Of a DNA stretch of 64,000 nucleotides, positions 24,939 through 33,272 are shown piece after piece. This DNA comes from Bog-473 sp963788585. GTDB lineage: Bacteria > Actinomycetota > Acidimicrobiia > Acidimicrobiales > RAAP-2. Under the pieces are notes generated by a model, which saw only the letters and a list, made by a program, of their open reading frames with translations, ran no database searches and was not told the origin of the DNA. Numbering within the stretch: position 1 is the stretch's first letter; every line of letters starts with the position of its first letter. Position numbers and translations under genes: made by a program. The DNA lies in the NCBI GenBank assembly GCA_963788585.1, contig CAWBHA010000006.1:186001-250000 (forward strand). The letters run 5' to 3'.

Positions 24939-25481
24939 TTGAGCTTCGAGAAAACGCTCGTCACGACACGCTTAGAGGTGCGGCCGCCTCGTGAAACGGA
25001 CCGCGTCCGCTTTACCGAATTCTTCCGCAGCGACGCATTCATGGTGTTCTCGACCGGAGCAGTGACCGAGGAGGCCGCCAACAGGCGTTTCGATCACATG
25101 CTCGCCATGTGCGAGAACATTCCGTTTTCGAAGCAGCCCATCATTGAGCGGGCCTCAGGCGTCGTCGTCGGCTATACGGGCGTCGATTACTTCGCCCTCG
25201 AGGGTGAGCAACGTCTCGAGTGGGGGTACCGACTGGTGCCTGAGCGGCGAGGATTGGGATACGCGACCGAGGCAAGCCAAGCCCTCCTCGCCCGCGCGAG
25301 TCAAACGTTTTCGGGCGAATTGCTTGCGATCATCGACCCAGCCAACCATGCCTCCCAGAACGTCTGTCGGAAGCTTGGCTTCGCCTTCCTGAAGCAGGCG
25401 CCCGTGGATGGGGACGTTCGGAACCTCTACAGCCTTGCCATCGGCAACACGGGTCCGCCGACAAGCGTCCAAGCGCCGTAA
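24939..25481 (+). CDS. GNAT-family N-acetyltransferase (RimJ/RimL type)
   Basis: 180 residues from TTG 24939. I prefer this over GTG 24933 because GAGGAGG ends right at 24932, leaving proper spacing only for TTG. The start TTRLEVRPPRETDRVRFTEF is typical of RimJ/RimL-type enzymes, and the acetyl-CoA motif appears as LVPERRGLGYATEASQALL (R/Q-x-x-G-x-G/A), with NHASQNVCRKLGFAF as the C-terminal signature. The substrate is unknown: an amino-terminus, small molecule or antibiotic. Confidence 0.85.
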   Translation: MSFEKTLVTTRLEVRPPRETDRVRFTEFFRSDAFMVFSTGAVTEEAANRRFDHMLAMCENIPFSKQPIIERASGVVVGYTGVDYFALEGEQRLEWGYRLVPERRGLGYATEASQALLARASQTFSGELLAIIDPANHASQNVCRKLGFAFLKQAPVDGDVRNLYSLAIGNTGPPTSVQAP

Positions 25482-25642
25482 TCCCTGAGCCCGAAGAGGC
25501 GGTCCTCCCCAGTACGCAGGATCGAAGATGCGAACCTGCGCTGTGATCCTCCGTAGCGCGCGAGAACTCACGACACACCGGGTCGGTGCGAAGAATGCCC
25601 CAGACCGCCGTTTGCATCAACAGAGAAACCCTTCGCGTTCAG

Positions 25643-26419
25643 TCAACCGTGAGGTGGGCGGCGGTAGGCAAGCTCGTCGGGCCAGAGGTTGACGATTTTG
25701 TAGCCCGCTTGCCTGAGGAGCCTCTTGAGATCCAAGTATCGGCTCCGACTCAGGTGTTTCTTCTCAAAGATCAGGAACTGCGGCGCCCACGAAGCCGTGA
25801 ACGGGAGATCCCGAATGATCTGGTCGTCGAAACCCTCGGCATCGATGTGAAGGAGGTCGACCTTGGTAAGGCCCGTTTCGTCGATCAACGACGCCACGGT
25901 CCTGGATTCCACCTCGACGGTGAAGATACGGCTCGCGAGCTCCGGGAGCGCGTACGCGTGGCTCATGACGACGTCCCTGTCCAACGACGTGAGCTGCATG
26001 ACCCAATCAGGGTCTTTCGGCCGAGGGTCGACGGAATACATCGTCATGGTGCCCTCGCCGGCTCCGATTGCAACCTGGAAGAAGGACAGCCCCGGCGCCC
26101 CTTCGTAGTTGGCGACCAATTGCTCGAAGAGCCCCGGCACGGGTTCGACCAAGATCCCCGACCACGCACAGGACCGGACCACTTCATGGAGAGGATCGTT
26201 CGCCTTGCCGTCGCAGGAGCCGACCTGCACGAAGGTGAGTGGCCTGCCGGAGCGCCTGGCGATCTCCGCCACGACCCCTCGGGCATTCCACGCGCACATC
26301 TTGCACCACAGGCTCCAAGGCAGATGGGTTGCCAGCCACGCCGCGTTGGCGATACGACGACGGACGGAGTACTGCCAACGCCGCTGCAGCCTGAGAGAAG
26401 CGCCTAGCGACGAATCCAC
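25643..26419 (-). CDS. FkbM-family methyltransferase
   Basis: 258 residues. TFVQVGSCDGKANDPLHEVV contains the SAM-binding motif (VGSCDG), GILVEPVPGLFEQLVANY the strand-2 acidic residue, and VDLLHIDAEGFDDQIIRDL the hallmark D-x-E-G of FkbM enzymes. These O-methylate sugars or polyketides and often sit with glycan genes; here it stands alone between the GNAT and HAD genes. The N-terminal ~40 residues are basic and amphipathic, possibly binding membrane. Confidence 0.88.
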   Translation of the reverse strand: MDSSLGASLRLQRRWQYSVRRRIANAAWLATHLPWSLWCKMCAWNARGVVAEIARRSGRPLTFVQVGSCDGKANDPLHEVVRSCAWSGILVEPVPGLFEQLVANYEGAPGLSFFQVAIGAGEGTMTMYSVDPRPKDPDWVMQLTSLDRDVVMSHAYALPELASRIFTVEVESRTVASLIDETGLTKVDLLHIDAEGFDDQIIRDLPFTASWAPQFLIFEKKHLSRSRYLDLKRLLRQAGYKIVNLWPDELAYRRPPHG

Positions 26420-26568
26420 CGCATGACCCGCTGGAGACCGTGCCGACGCGTGTCGAGCACTTCGTCAGTCACCGGTAATCGGATCGTTACCATCTGAACG
26501 ACGCTACTGCGCAGAGATCCGGTTCGAGTCCATCGATCATTCCTGACAGTCGGCGATAGCGTGAGCCC

Positions 26569-27195
26569 ATGACGGAGCCGGACGTCGAGTTCGTCTTGTT
26601 CGATCTCGGAGGAGTCCTGGTCGAGCTCGGGGATCTGGCGGCTCTCCAAGAGATGACCGGGTTCCGCGGCGACACAGATGCATGGCAGCAGATCTTGGAA
26701 CCCTGGATGAGTCGATTTGAGACAGGCCAATGCTCGGCGAGCGAGTTCTCGACCGGAGTCGTTGCCGAGTGGGGAGTTGCCATCACGCCAGCGCGGTACC
26801 TGGAGATCCTGCGTGAGTGGCCGATCGGCCTTTACCCCGGCACGACTGAGCTCCTTTCGGAGATCCACCAAGCCGTGGAGATCGGATGCCTGAGCAACAC
26901 CAACGCCTTGCACTGGGAGGACCAGGCTGCACGCTGGCCGGAGCTGGAGACGTTCGATTACCGATTCCTCTCGTTTGAACTGGGCCTGAGGAAGCCCGAC
27001 GGCGCGATCTACCAGGCCGTCGCCGAACGGCTGCCGTACGACACGGACCGGGTGCTCTTCTTGGACGATCTCGCCGTGAATGCCGATGCGGCTCGCTCCT
27101 TCGGGTTCCGGTCCGAGCAGGTCCGAGGCCTCGATGAGGTTGTGGCTGTGCTCCGGGACCATGGACTGCTCACTGTTTCGGAGGGCGTCCCCTGA
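26569..27195 (+). CDS. HAD-superfamily hydrolase
   Basis: 208 residues. Motif I is VLFDLGGVLVEL, where the second Asp position is replaced by Gly (D-L-G-G in place of D-x-D), a change known in epoxide-hydrolase-like and YihX-like HAD branches. Motif II is CLSNTN, motif III GLRKPDG and motif IV FLDDLAVNADAA. A cap domain lies between motifs I and II. A phosphatase of the HAD-IA type is the best guess, with substrate unknown. ATG 26569 diverges from the FkbM gene. Confidence 0.82.
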   Translation: MTEPDVEFVLFDLGGVLVELGDLAALQEMTGFRGDTDAWQQILEPWMSRFETGQCSASEFSTGVVAEWGVAITPARYLEILREWPIGLYPGTTELLSEIHQAVEIGCLSNTNALHWEDQAARWPELETFDYRFLSFELGLRKPDGAIYQAVAERLPYDTDRVLFLDDLAVNADAARSFGFRSEQVRGLDEVVAVLRDHGLLTVSEGVP

Positions 27196-27392
27196 CCGCC
27201 CACAAAGGCAGGGGCTGGTCGTCTCGGCGGAAGTCCGACGTGAGGCGAAGGCCAAGGTTTCGCCTCCGGGTGGGGCCGAATTCCCTCCCCCGAACACCGG
27301 GTACCGGGCTCCCCCTCGGGGTCGCGTCCGATCCGTCAGGATCTGGGCATAGAGTGAAAGCACACCTACGTCAGTCACGAGACAAGGGTGGC

Positions 27393-27425
27393 AGCGGCCC
27401 CTCCTCCACCCAACGAGGGGCCGCT
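27393..27425 (+). terminator. Hairpin upstream of the GAF-GGDEF gene
   Basis: AGCGGCCCCTC (27393-27403) pairs with GAGGGGCCGCT (27415-27425) around an 11-nt loop and is followed by TCGCGTGG, the same tail type as at 8277 and 24266. It lies about 200 bases after the HAD gene and 97 bases before the next gene, so it insulates the latter. Confidence 0.55.
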
Positions 27426-27521
27426 TCGCGTGGCGGGTCGGCGCGGATCGAGGCGGACACGCAAGCTGCCGTCGGGGCGGCAGACCCGATCGACGAACGC
27501 GGCGCCCGGACGGAGGAACAC

Positions 27522-28630
27522 GTGCCTCCCCTAGGTCCCGGCCGCACCGCTGTGGCCTGGGGAATCTCCGAGCCGAATGTCCTCAAGCGCACAGACCGTT
27601 CGTCCGACATACACCGGGTGGCAACGATTTCCCGGGAGACCGACCTCGACCGCCTGCACTTTCTCATCGAAACACAACGGCTGATCAACGCCGGCGCGTC
27701 CGAGGCGGAACGCGTCATGGCCGTCGTCCTCGAGCGGGTACAGCACATCACGGACGCTGATGGCGCAGCGGTCGAGATCGTCGACGGCGACGCCTTGGTC
27801 TACCGGGCCGTCAGTGGCATCGCAGAAAACTCGGACGGGATCCGCGTCGACCTCGAGTCCACCCTGTCGGGTCTCTGCGTCCGTATGGGCATGCCTCTGC
27901 TCTGCCGTGACACCGAATCCGACTCCCGAGTCGACCGCGAGGCGTGCCGCATGGTTGCCGCTCGTTCGATGGCGGTGGCACCGCTCGTCCATTCCGGCGA
28001 GACCGTAGGCGTGTTCAGCGTCTTCAGCAGCGAGACGGACCACTTCAGCAACGCCGACAGCGATGTCATCGAGCTCATGGCCGGCTTCCTTGCCCCTCAT
28101 CTCTCGAACTCCTCGAAGCTCGAGGATGAGGCACACCGCGCCCTCCAGGACCCTGTGACCGGGTTGCCCAACCGCATGATCCTCATGGACCGGCTCCAGC
28201 AGGCGGTCTACGACGCCCGCCGTTACGCGCGCCCCTTCGGCTTGTTCGTCGTCGAGCTCGAGGGCCTCGAGGCGCTGAGCAGCGCGCTCGGTCGCGACGC
28301 CACCGATGCCGTGGACGCGCCGTCGGGCGCGGTCTGGACGCGACCGTGCGCTCCGGGGACACCCTGGCCCGCATCGACGGCGAGCAGTTCGTCATTCTGT
28401 GCATCAACGCCGACCGAACGGTCGTCGAGGAACGGATCCGCACTCGCGTCGACTCGGTGCTCGACTCCGTCACCAACGAGATCGGGATGGACGGCTGCCG
28501 GTTGACGGCCAATGTCGGCATCGTCTGGAGTTCTGGAAGCGACGCAAGCCCCGAGAGCTTGCTCACGACGGCCACCACGGCTGCCTACCGGGCCCGGCGC
28601 CAGCGCGGTCCGTCCAGCCCCGCCGTCTGA
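27522..28630 (+). pseudogene. GAF-GGDEF protein with degenerate active site, frameshifted
   Basis: GTG 27522 is chosen because GGAGG lies 5-6 bases upstream and a terminator precedes it. A GAF domain (about residues 35-190; RLINAGASEAERVMAVV, ESTLSGLCVRMGMPLLC) leads to a GGDEF domain opening DPVTGLPNRMILMDRL. Near 28314 one base appears lost; the frame resumes VGRGLDATVRSGDTLARIDG and ends at 28630. The GGDEF signature is DGEQF, so the catalytic pair is changed and diguanylate cyclase activity is unlikely even if the frame is repaired. It could act as a GTP or cyclic-di-GMP sensor. Confidence 0.78.
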
Positions 28631-28684
28631 GGCCACACCCTTCCGAACTCGTCGCTTCGTCACCTCACGTGGTCCAATGACCGC

Positions 28685-29728
28685 ATGACGACCGATCCCA
28701 CCTCAGATCCTCGGCTCGACCCTCGACTTCGACGCCTTCTCCAATTCGTGCCCTCGAGCCCACTCGGGGACGTCTCGAGCCGCGAGGAGCTGCTGGCGGA
28801 GGCCAATTCCGAGAAGGCCCGAGAGGGTCGCGAGGCCTTCCGTTCCATCCAGGACCTCTGTGACACCGAGGAGGCCGCGCCGACAGCCGGGCTCACCCTC
28901 CGTTCGACGCAGTGCACCTCGGAGCCCGACGGCAACACCATCAACCTGCAGATCATCCGCCCGGACACGTCTGAAACGCTGGCCTGCGTGTACTACATCC
29001 ACGGCGGAGGCATGGCGGCCCTGTCGTGCTTCGACGGCATGTACCGAGGCTGGGGCAAGCACATCGCTGCCAACGGCGTCGCGGTCGTCATGGTCGACTT
29101 TCGCAACTGCGTCGTGGCGTCGTCAGCTCCCGAGGTCGCCCCGTACCCGGCCGGTCTCAACGATTGCGTGTCGGGGCTGCACTGGGTGGTGTCACACGCG
29201 GACGACCTCGGCATCGACCCGGCGCGGATCATCGTGGCCGGCGAAAGCGGCGGGGGAAACCTCACCCTTGCCTCCGGCCTCAAGCTGCGGCGGGACGGCG
29301 ACCTGGACCTCGTCAAGGGGTTGTACGCCCTCTGCCCCTACATCGCCGGGCAGTGGCCTGCACCCGGCTGCCCCTCTTCAGTCGAGAACGAAGGGATCCT
29401 GCTGCACCTGCACGACAACCGCGGCGCCATGGGCTACGGCATCGAGGCATTCGAGGCCCGCGATCCGCTGGCCTGGCCCTCCTTCGCGACGGAAGAAGAC
29501 GTGCGCGGCTTCCCACCTACGGTCATCAGCGTCAACGAGTGCGACCCACTCCGCGACGAGGGGGTCAACTTCTACCGGCTCCTTCTCGCGGCCGGCGTGC
29601 CAGCCCGCTGCCGCCAGATCATGGGGACCATGCACGGCACGGAGATCTTCAGCATCGCCTGCCCGGAGATCAGCCGCGACGGCGCCCGGCACATCGCGGC
29701 CTTCGCCCGCGACGAAGCGCAGATCTGA
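28685..29728 (+). CDS. Alpha/beta hydrolase, HSL (hormone-sensitive lipase) family
   Basis: 347 residues from ATG 28685. The oxyanion box is YYIHGGGMAAL (HGGG), the nucleophile elbow IIVAGESGGGNLTLA (GESGG), and the later ISVNECDPLRDEGVNF supplies the acid and GTMHGTEIF the catalytic His. This is the layout of the HSL/fold-3 esterase group. The N-terminal ~70 residues form an extra cap. Substrate unknown; short-chain esters are typical. It lies 54 bases after the previous gene. Confidence 0.9.
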   Translation: MTTDPTSDPRLDPRLRRLLQFVPSSPLGDVSSREELLAEANSEKAREGREAFRSIQDLCDTEEAAPTAGLTLRSTQCTSEPDGNTINLQIIRPDTSETLACVYYIHGGGMAALSCFDGMYRGWGKHIAANGVAVVMVDFRNCVVASSAPEVAPYPAGLNDCVSGLHWVVSHADDLGIDPARIIVAGESGGGNLTLASGLKLRRDGDLDLVKGLYALCPYIAGQWPAPGCPSSVENEGILLHLHDNRGAMGYGIEAFEARDPLAWPSFATEEDVRGFPPTVISVNECDPLRDEGVNFYRLLLAAGVPARCRQIMGTMHGTEIFSIACPEISRDGARHIAAFARDEAQI

Positions 29729-29765
29729 CCCGAACCCACGATGGCCGGGGGCTACGCTCCCCGCC

Positions 29766-31143
29766 GTGAGCAAGCTGGATTCGCACTGCCCTCGTCTCGC
29801 GCGCCCCGGGACCCTTCTCCTCGGCGCTCTCGGTCTCGCGGGTCTCGTGGCGGCCCCGAGCGCCGCCGCCTCGACGTCCTCGCACGGGTCGTCGAGCATC
29901 GCGCGCTGCCGCGCTGGCCCCCGGGAAGATCGACCACATCCTCGTGATCGAGTTCGAGAACGAGGGCTACGACGTGACGTTCGGTCCCGGGTCCCCGGCC
30001 ACATACCTCAACGATACGCTCCGCCCGAAGGGTGAGCTGCTGCAGAATTACTACGCCATCGGGCACAACAGCCTCGACAACTACATCGCCCAGGTCTCCG
30101 GTCAGGGGCCGACCATGGACACACAGGCCGACTGCGCCGACAACGGCTTCGCCTTCGCCAACGTGGTCCCGGGCACTCCCGACCCCGACCAGGCTGCCAA
30201 CCCCGGGCAGGTCGACGGTGAGGGCTGTGTCTACCCAGCTGCGGTGCAGACGATCGCCTCGCAGCTCGACGCCAAGTATCCCCCCAACAAGAAGTCGCAC
30301 GTGGCCGCATGGCGCGCCTACGAACAGGACATGGGCAGCACGCCAGCGCGTGACGGAGGCACGCCGGACCCGACGGGCGGCACCGACTGCGGGCACCCGG
30401 CGATCGGCGCCACCGACACCGCCGAGGTGGCCACCCCGACCGACCAGTACACGACCCGGCACAACCCCTTCGTCTGGTTCCACTCGGTCATCGACAACAC
30501 GGCCGAATGCAACGCCAACGTCGTGCCGCTCGGGACACTCGGCCCAGACGGCGCACCGGCGCCCAGCGGCCACCTGGCCCTCGACTTGCAGCACGCCGGC
30601 ACGACGCCTCGCTTCGGCTTCATCACGCCCAATTTGTGCAACGACGGCCACGACGACCCGTGCGCCGGGCCCAACAGCACCAACGGCCACCAGGGCGGCC
30701 TCGTCGGCGCGGACCAGTTCCTCCAGGCGTGGATGCCGCTCATCCTCTCCTCGCCCGCCTACAAGAGCGGCACCATGCTGGTGGTCATCACGTTCGACGA
30801 GTCCGATGTCGGCGGCTCCGACTCTGCGCTCGCCTGCTGCGACGAGCAGCCCGGGCCCAACACCCATGCACCGGGCAACGCCGGTGCCTCCTCGGACGCC
30901 ACGGCACCTGGCGGCGGCCAGATCGGCGCGCTGCTGCTCAATTCCCGGTACGTCGCGACCGGTTCGACCGATACCACCGGTACGTACAACCACTACTCGG
31001 CGTTGCGCAGCTACGAGGACCTGCTCGGCCTCACCACGGGCGGCAACGACGGTCACGGCCACCTCGGCTTCGCGGCGCAATCGGGGCTGGCACCTTTCGG
31101 CCCCGACGTGTTCCCGCCCAAGACGAGTCACGGGTCGCACTGA
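29766..31143 (+). pseudogene. Secreted phosphoesterase (acid phosphatase/phospholipase C-like), frameshifted in the signal region
   Basis: GTG 29766 opens a signal peptide (SKLDSHCPRLARPGTLLLGA, then LGLAGLVAAPSAAA). Near 29910 one extra base shifts the frame; the mature part continues PGKIDHILVIEFENEGYDVT, with GHNSLDNYIAQVSGQGP, FGFITPNLCNDGHDD, LVVITFDESD and NHYSALRSYEDLLGL. These motifs (E-N at the start, T-P-N-L-C-x-D-x-H-D, F-D-E-x-D) define the phosphoesterase family that includes phospholipase C and AcpA-type acid phosphatases. An ATG at 29944 would make only a cytoplasmic fragment. Confidence 0.82.
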
Positions 31144-31182
31144 CGCTCGGAGGCCAGGCGCCCAAATGTGGCCCGAGGGCCA

Positions 31183-31701
31183 TCAGTCCAAGCGGCGAAG
31201 CCCTTCCCGGTAGCGCTTGGCGTTGGCGATGTACTCGTCCACCGAGATGCGGATCATGGCGACGTCCGACCGCCCCTCGAGGATTTTCGCCGGGACGCCC
31301 AGGGCCAGCGCACCGGCCGGCACGACCACGTGGTTCGGGACCACCGCGTTGGCCCCGACGGTCGCGCCCTGGCCGATCCGGGCCCAATGCAAGACCACGC
31401 TGCTCGAGCCCGCCAACGACTCGTCATCGAGGACGCACCCCTCGAGGTGCACGAGGTGTCCTACCACGCAGCGGTCGCCCACGATGGTGGGGAAACCGGG
31501 ACCGGCGTGGATCACCGTCCCGTCCTGAATGGAGGTGCCCGCGCCGATGGTGATCGTCCCGTAGTCACCGCGCAGGACCGCCCGAGGCCACACGCTCGAC
31601 TGGGCACCGATCGTCACGTCGCCGATCACTGTGGCATCGGGATGGACGTAGGCCTCGGCGTGGATCCGCGGTGCGACGCCGTCGATCTCGTAGAGCGCCA
31701 T
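31183..31701 (-). CDS. Gamma-carbonic-anhydrase-like hexapeptide-repeat protein
   Basis: 172 residues forming a left-handed beta-helix: ATVIGDVTIGAQSSVWPRAV, RGDYGTITIGAGTSIQDGTV, VGHLVHLEGCVLDD, QGATVGANAVVP. SVWPRAVLRGD and IQDGTVIH with GHLVHLEGC match gamma-class carbonic anhydrases, including metal His positions (VIHA, VGHLVHLEG). In many bacteria these are annotated YrdA/PaaY. It is the last gene of a reverse-strand run downstream of der. Real carbonic anhydrase activity is unproven. Confidence 0.85.
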   Translation of the reverse strand: MALYEIDGVAPRIHAEAYVHPDATVIGDVTIGAQSSVWPRAVLRGDYGTITIGAGTSIQDGTVIHAGPGFPTIVGDRCVVGHLVHLEGCVLDDESLAGSSSVVLHWARIGQGATVGANAVVPNHVVVPAGALALGVPAKILEGRSDVAMIRISVDEYIANAKRYREGLRRLD

Positions 31702-31711
31702 TCGTGCGACG

Positions 31712-31915
31712 CTACACGTGCGCGGCGATCCAGGTCACACCCTGGTAGCCGCGATAGCCCAGGTAGACCACGCTGGCCACCAGCATCGCCTTGAAGTACC
31801 ACGGGATGGGCTGGCGTTCCTGCTCGGCGAGGATCGTGCCGCAACGCGGACACTCTCCTTCCTCGCCCAGGTCCTCGTCCTCGACGAGCGCGTCACACTC
31901 CTCGCACCACGCCAT
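31712..31915 (-). CDS. Small zinc-ribbon membrane protein
   Basis: 67 residues from ATG 31915: MAWCEECDALVEDEDLGEEG, ECPRCGTILAEQ (two C-x2-C knuckles) and one membrane helix WYFKAMLVASVVYLGYRGYQ. The frame is also open from GTG 31960, inside der, which adds SEASEASE encoded by a 9-bp triplicate; I prefer the ATG because the protein then starts at the zinc ribbon. Function unknown. It sits between der and the gamma-carbonic-anhydrase gene, probably one operon. Confidence 0.7.
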   Translation of the reverse strand: MAWCEECDALVEDEDLGEEGECPRCGTILAEQERQPIPWYFKAMLVASVVYLGYRGYQGVTWIAAHV

Positions 31916-31949
31916 CAGGTCCGTCCCGTCCTCACTTGCCTCACTTGCC

Positions 31950-33272
31950 TCACTTGCCACCGACGCGCACCCGGAGCTTCATCGGCGTCGAGCCGAGTTC
32001 GAACTTCTCGCGCAGCCCGCGCTCGATGTAGCGGAGATAGGTCTGCGGCAGCCGGCCGTTGGTGAAGAGGGTGAAGGTCGGGGGGTCGATGGCACCCTGG
32101 ACGATGTAACGGATCTTGGCTCGGGGTGCGGGCTGACGACCCTGCAGCTCTTGGACCGTCCGATTCAGCGCACCGGTCGGCACCCGCCGGTGATAGGTCT
32201 CGACCACGCCGCGGAGGGCCGGGAGGATCCGTTGCACACCTTTGCCCGACAGGGCCGAGATCTTGAGCACGGGCGCCGTGCCCAAGAATGCGAGGCGGTC
32301 CCCCACCCCTGCGAGCACGTCGTCGCGGTCGTCGACGGCGACCTGGTCCCACTTGTTCAGCACGACGATCGCGGGGCATCCCGACACACCGATCCGCTCG
32401 GCCAAGCGCTGGTCCTGGTGCGATGCACCGACCGTCGCGTCGATGACCAGGAGGGCGACGTCGGCCCGTTCGAGGGCACGCAGGGCACGCATGGTTGCGT
32501 GTTGCTCCGTTCCCCGATCGGTCTTGGACGGTCGCCGAAGCCCGGCGGTGTCGATGAAGCACACCGGGCCGTCCGGCGTCTCGACCACGGTGTCGATGGC
32601 GTCACGAGTCGTCCCGGGCAGGTCATGGACGATGGATCGCTCCTCCCCGAGGAGTCGGTTGAAGAGGGTCGACTTGCCCACGTTGGGCCGTCCGATGATG
32701 GCCACACGCGGCGTGCCGTGGTCGACCTCCCCGTTCTCGCTCTCGGCGAACGCCGGAGTCGACGTCGCGGCAGGAAGCGGGACGGGGAGGAGGCCCACCA
32801 CCTCGTCGAGCAGGTCGCCGGTGCCCCGGCCGTGCAGCGCGCTGACGGGAAAGGGGTCGCCGAGCCCCAAGGAGACGAACTCCCATGCCGGCGCCTCCCG
32901 GTTGACGTCGTCCACCTTGTTGACCACGAGGCGCACCGGCGGTCCGGCACGTCGGATCATCTTGGCCGCCGCGAGGTCTTCGTCGGTGACGCCGGTCGTC
33001 ACGTCGACCACCATGAGGACGACGTCGGCGTCGGCCAGTGCCCGCTCGGCTTGCGCGCGTACCTTGTCGTCGAGCGCGTCGCCACCGGCGAGCCACCCGC
33101 CGGTGTCCGTCACCGAGAAGGGCACGCCGGCCCACTCGGCGTCGAGCACCTTGCGGTCGCGGGTCACACCCTGCTCCTCCTCGACCACGGCGGCCCGGCT
33201 GCCCACGATCCGGTTCACCAAGGACGACTTGCCGACGTTGGGCCGGCCCGCCACCACCACCATCGGCGTCAT
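31950..33272 (-). CDS. der: GTPase Der (EngA), ribosome assembly
   Basis: 440 residues with the tandem GTPase domains that define Der. Domain 1: GRPNVGKSSLVNRI (G1), DTGGW (G3), NKVDD (G4). Domain 2: GRPNVGKSTLFNRL (G1), DTAGL (G3), NKWD (G4). A KH-like C-terminal domain ends PMKLRVRVGGK. Der assists maturation of the 50S ribosomal subunit. Its start overlaps the stop of the DUF512 gene by 4 bases, so translation is coupled. Confidence 0.97.
   Translation of the reverse strand: MTPMVVVAGRPNVGKSSLVNRIVGSRAAVVEEEQGVTRDRKVLDAEWAGVPFSVTDTGGWLAGGDALDDKVRAQAERALADADVVLMVVDVTTGVTDEDLAAAKMIRRAGPPVRLVVNKVDDVNREAPAWEFVSLGLGDPFPVSALHGRGTGDLLDEVVGLLPVPLPAATSTPAFAESENGEVDHGTPRVAIIGRPNVGKSTLFNRLLGEERSIVHDLPGTTRDAIDTVVETPDGPVCFIDTAGLRRPSKTDRGTEQHATMRALRALERADVALLVIDATVGASHQDQRLAERIGVSGCPAIVVLNKWDQVAVDDRDDVLAGVGDRLAFLGTAPVLKISALSGKGVQRILPALRGVVETYHRRVPTGALNRTVQELQGRQPAPRAKIRYIVQGAIDPPTFTLFTNGRLPQTYLRYIERGLREKFELGSTPMKLRVRVGGK

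Noticed and set aside
29026..31553. Several long frames overlapping the hydrolase and phosphoesterase
   Set aside because: Arg/Ala/Pro-rich shadows with no domain motifs; the true genes show catalytic residues in another frame.
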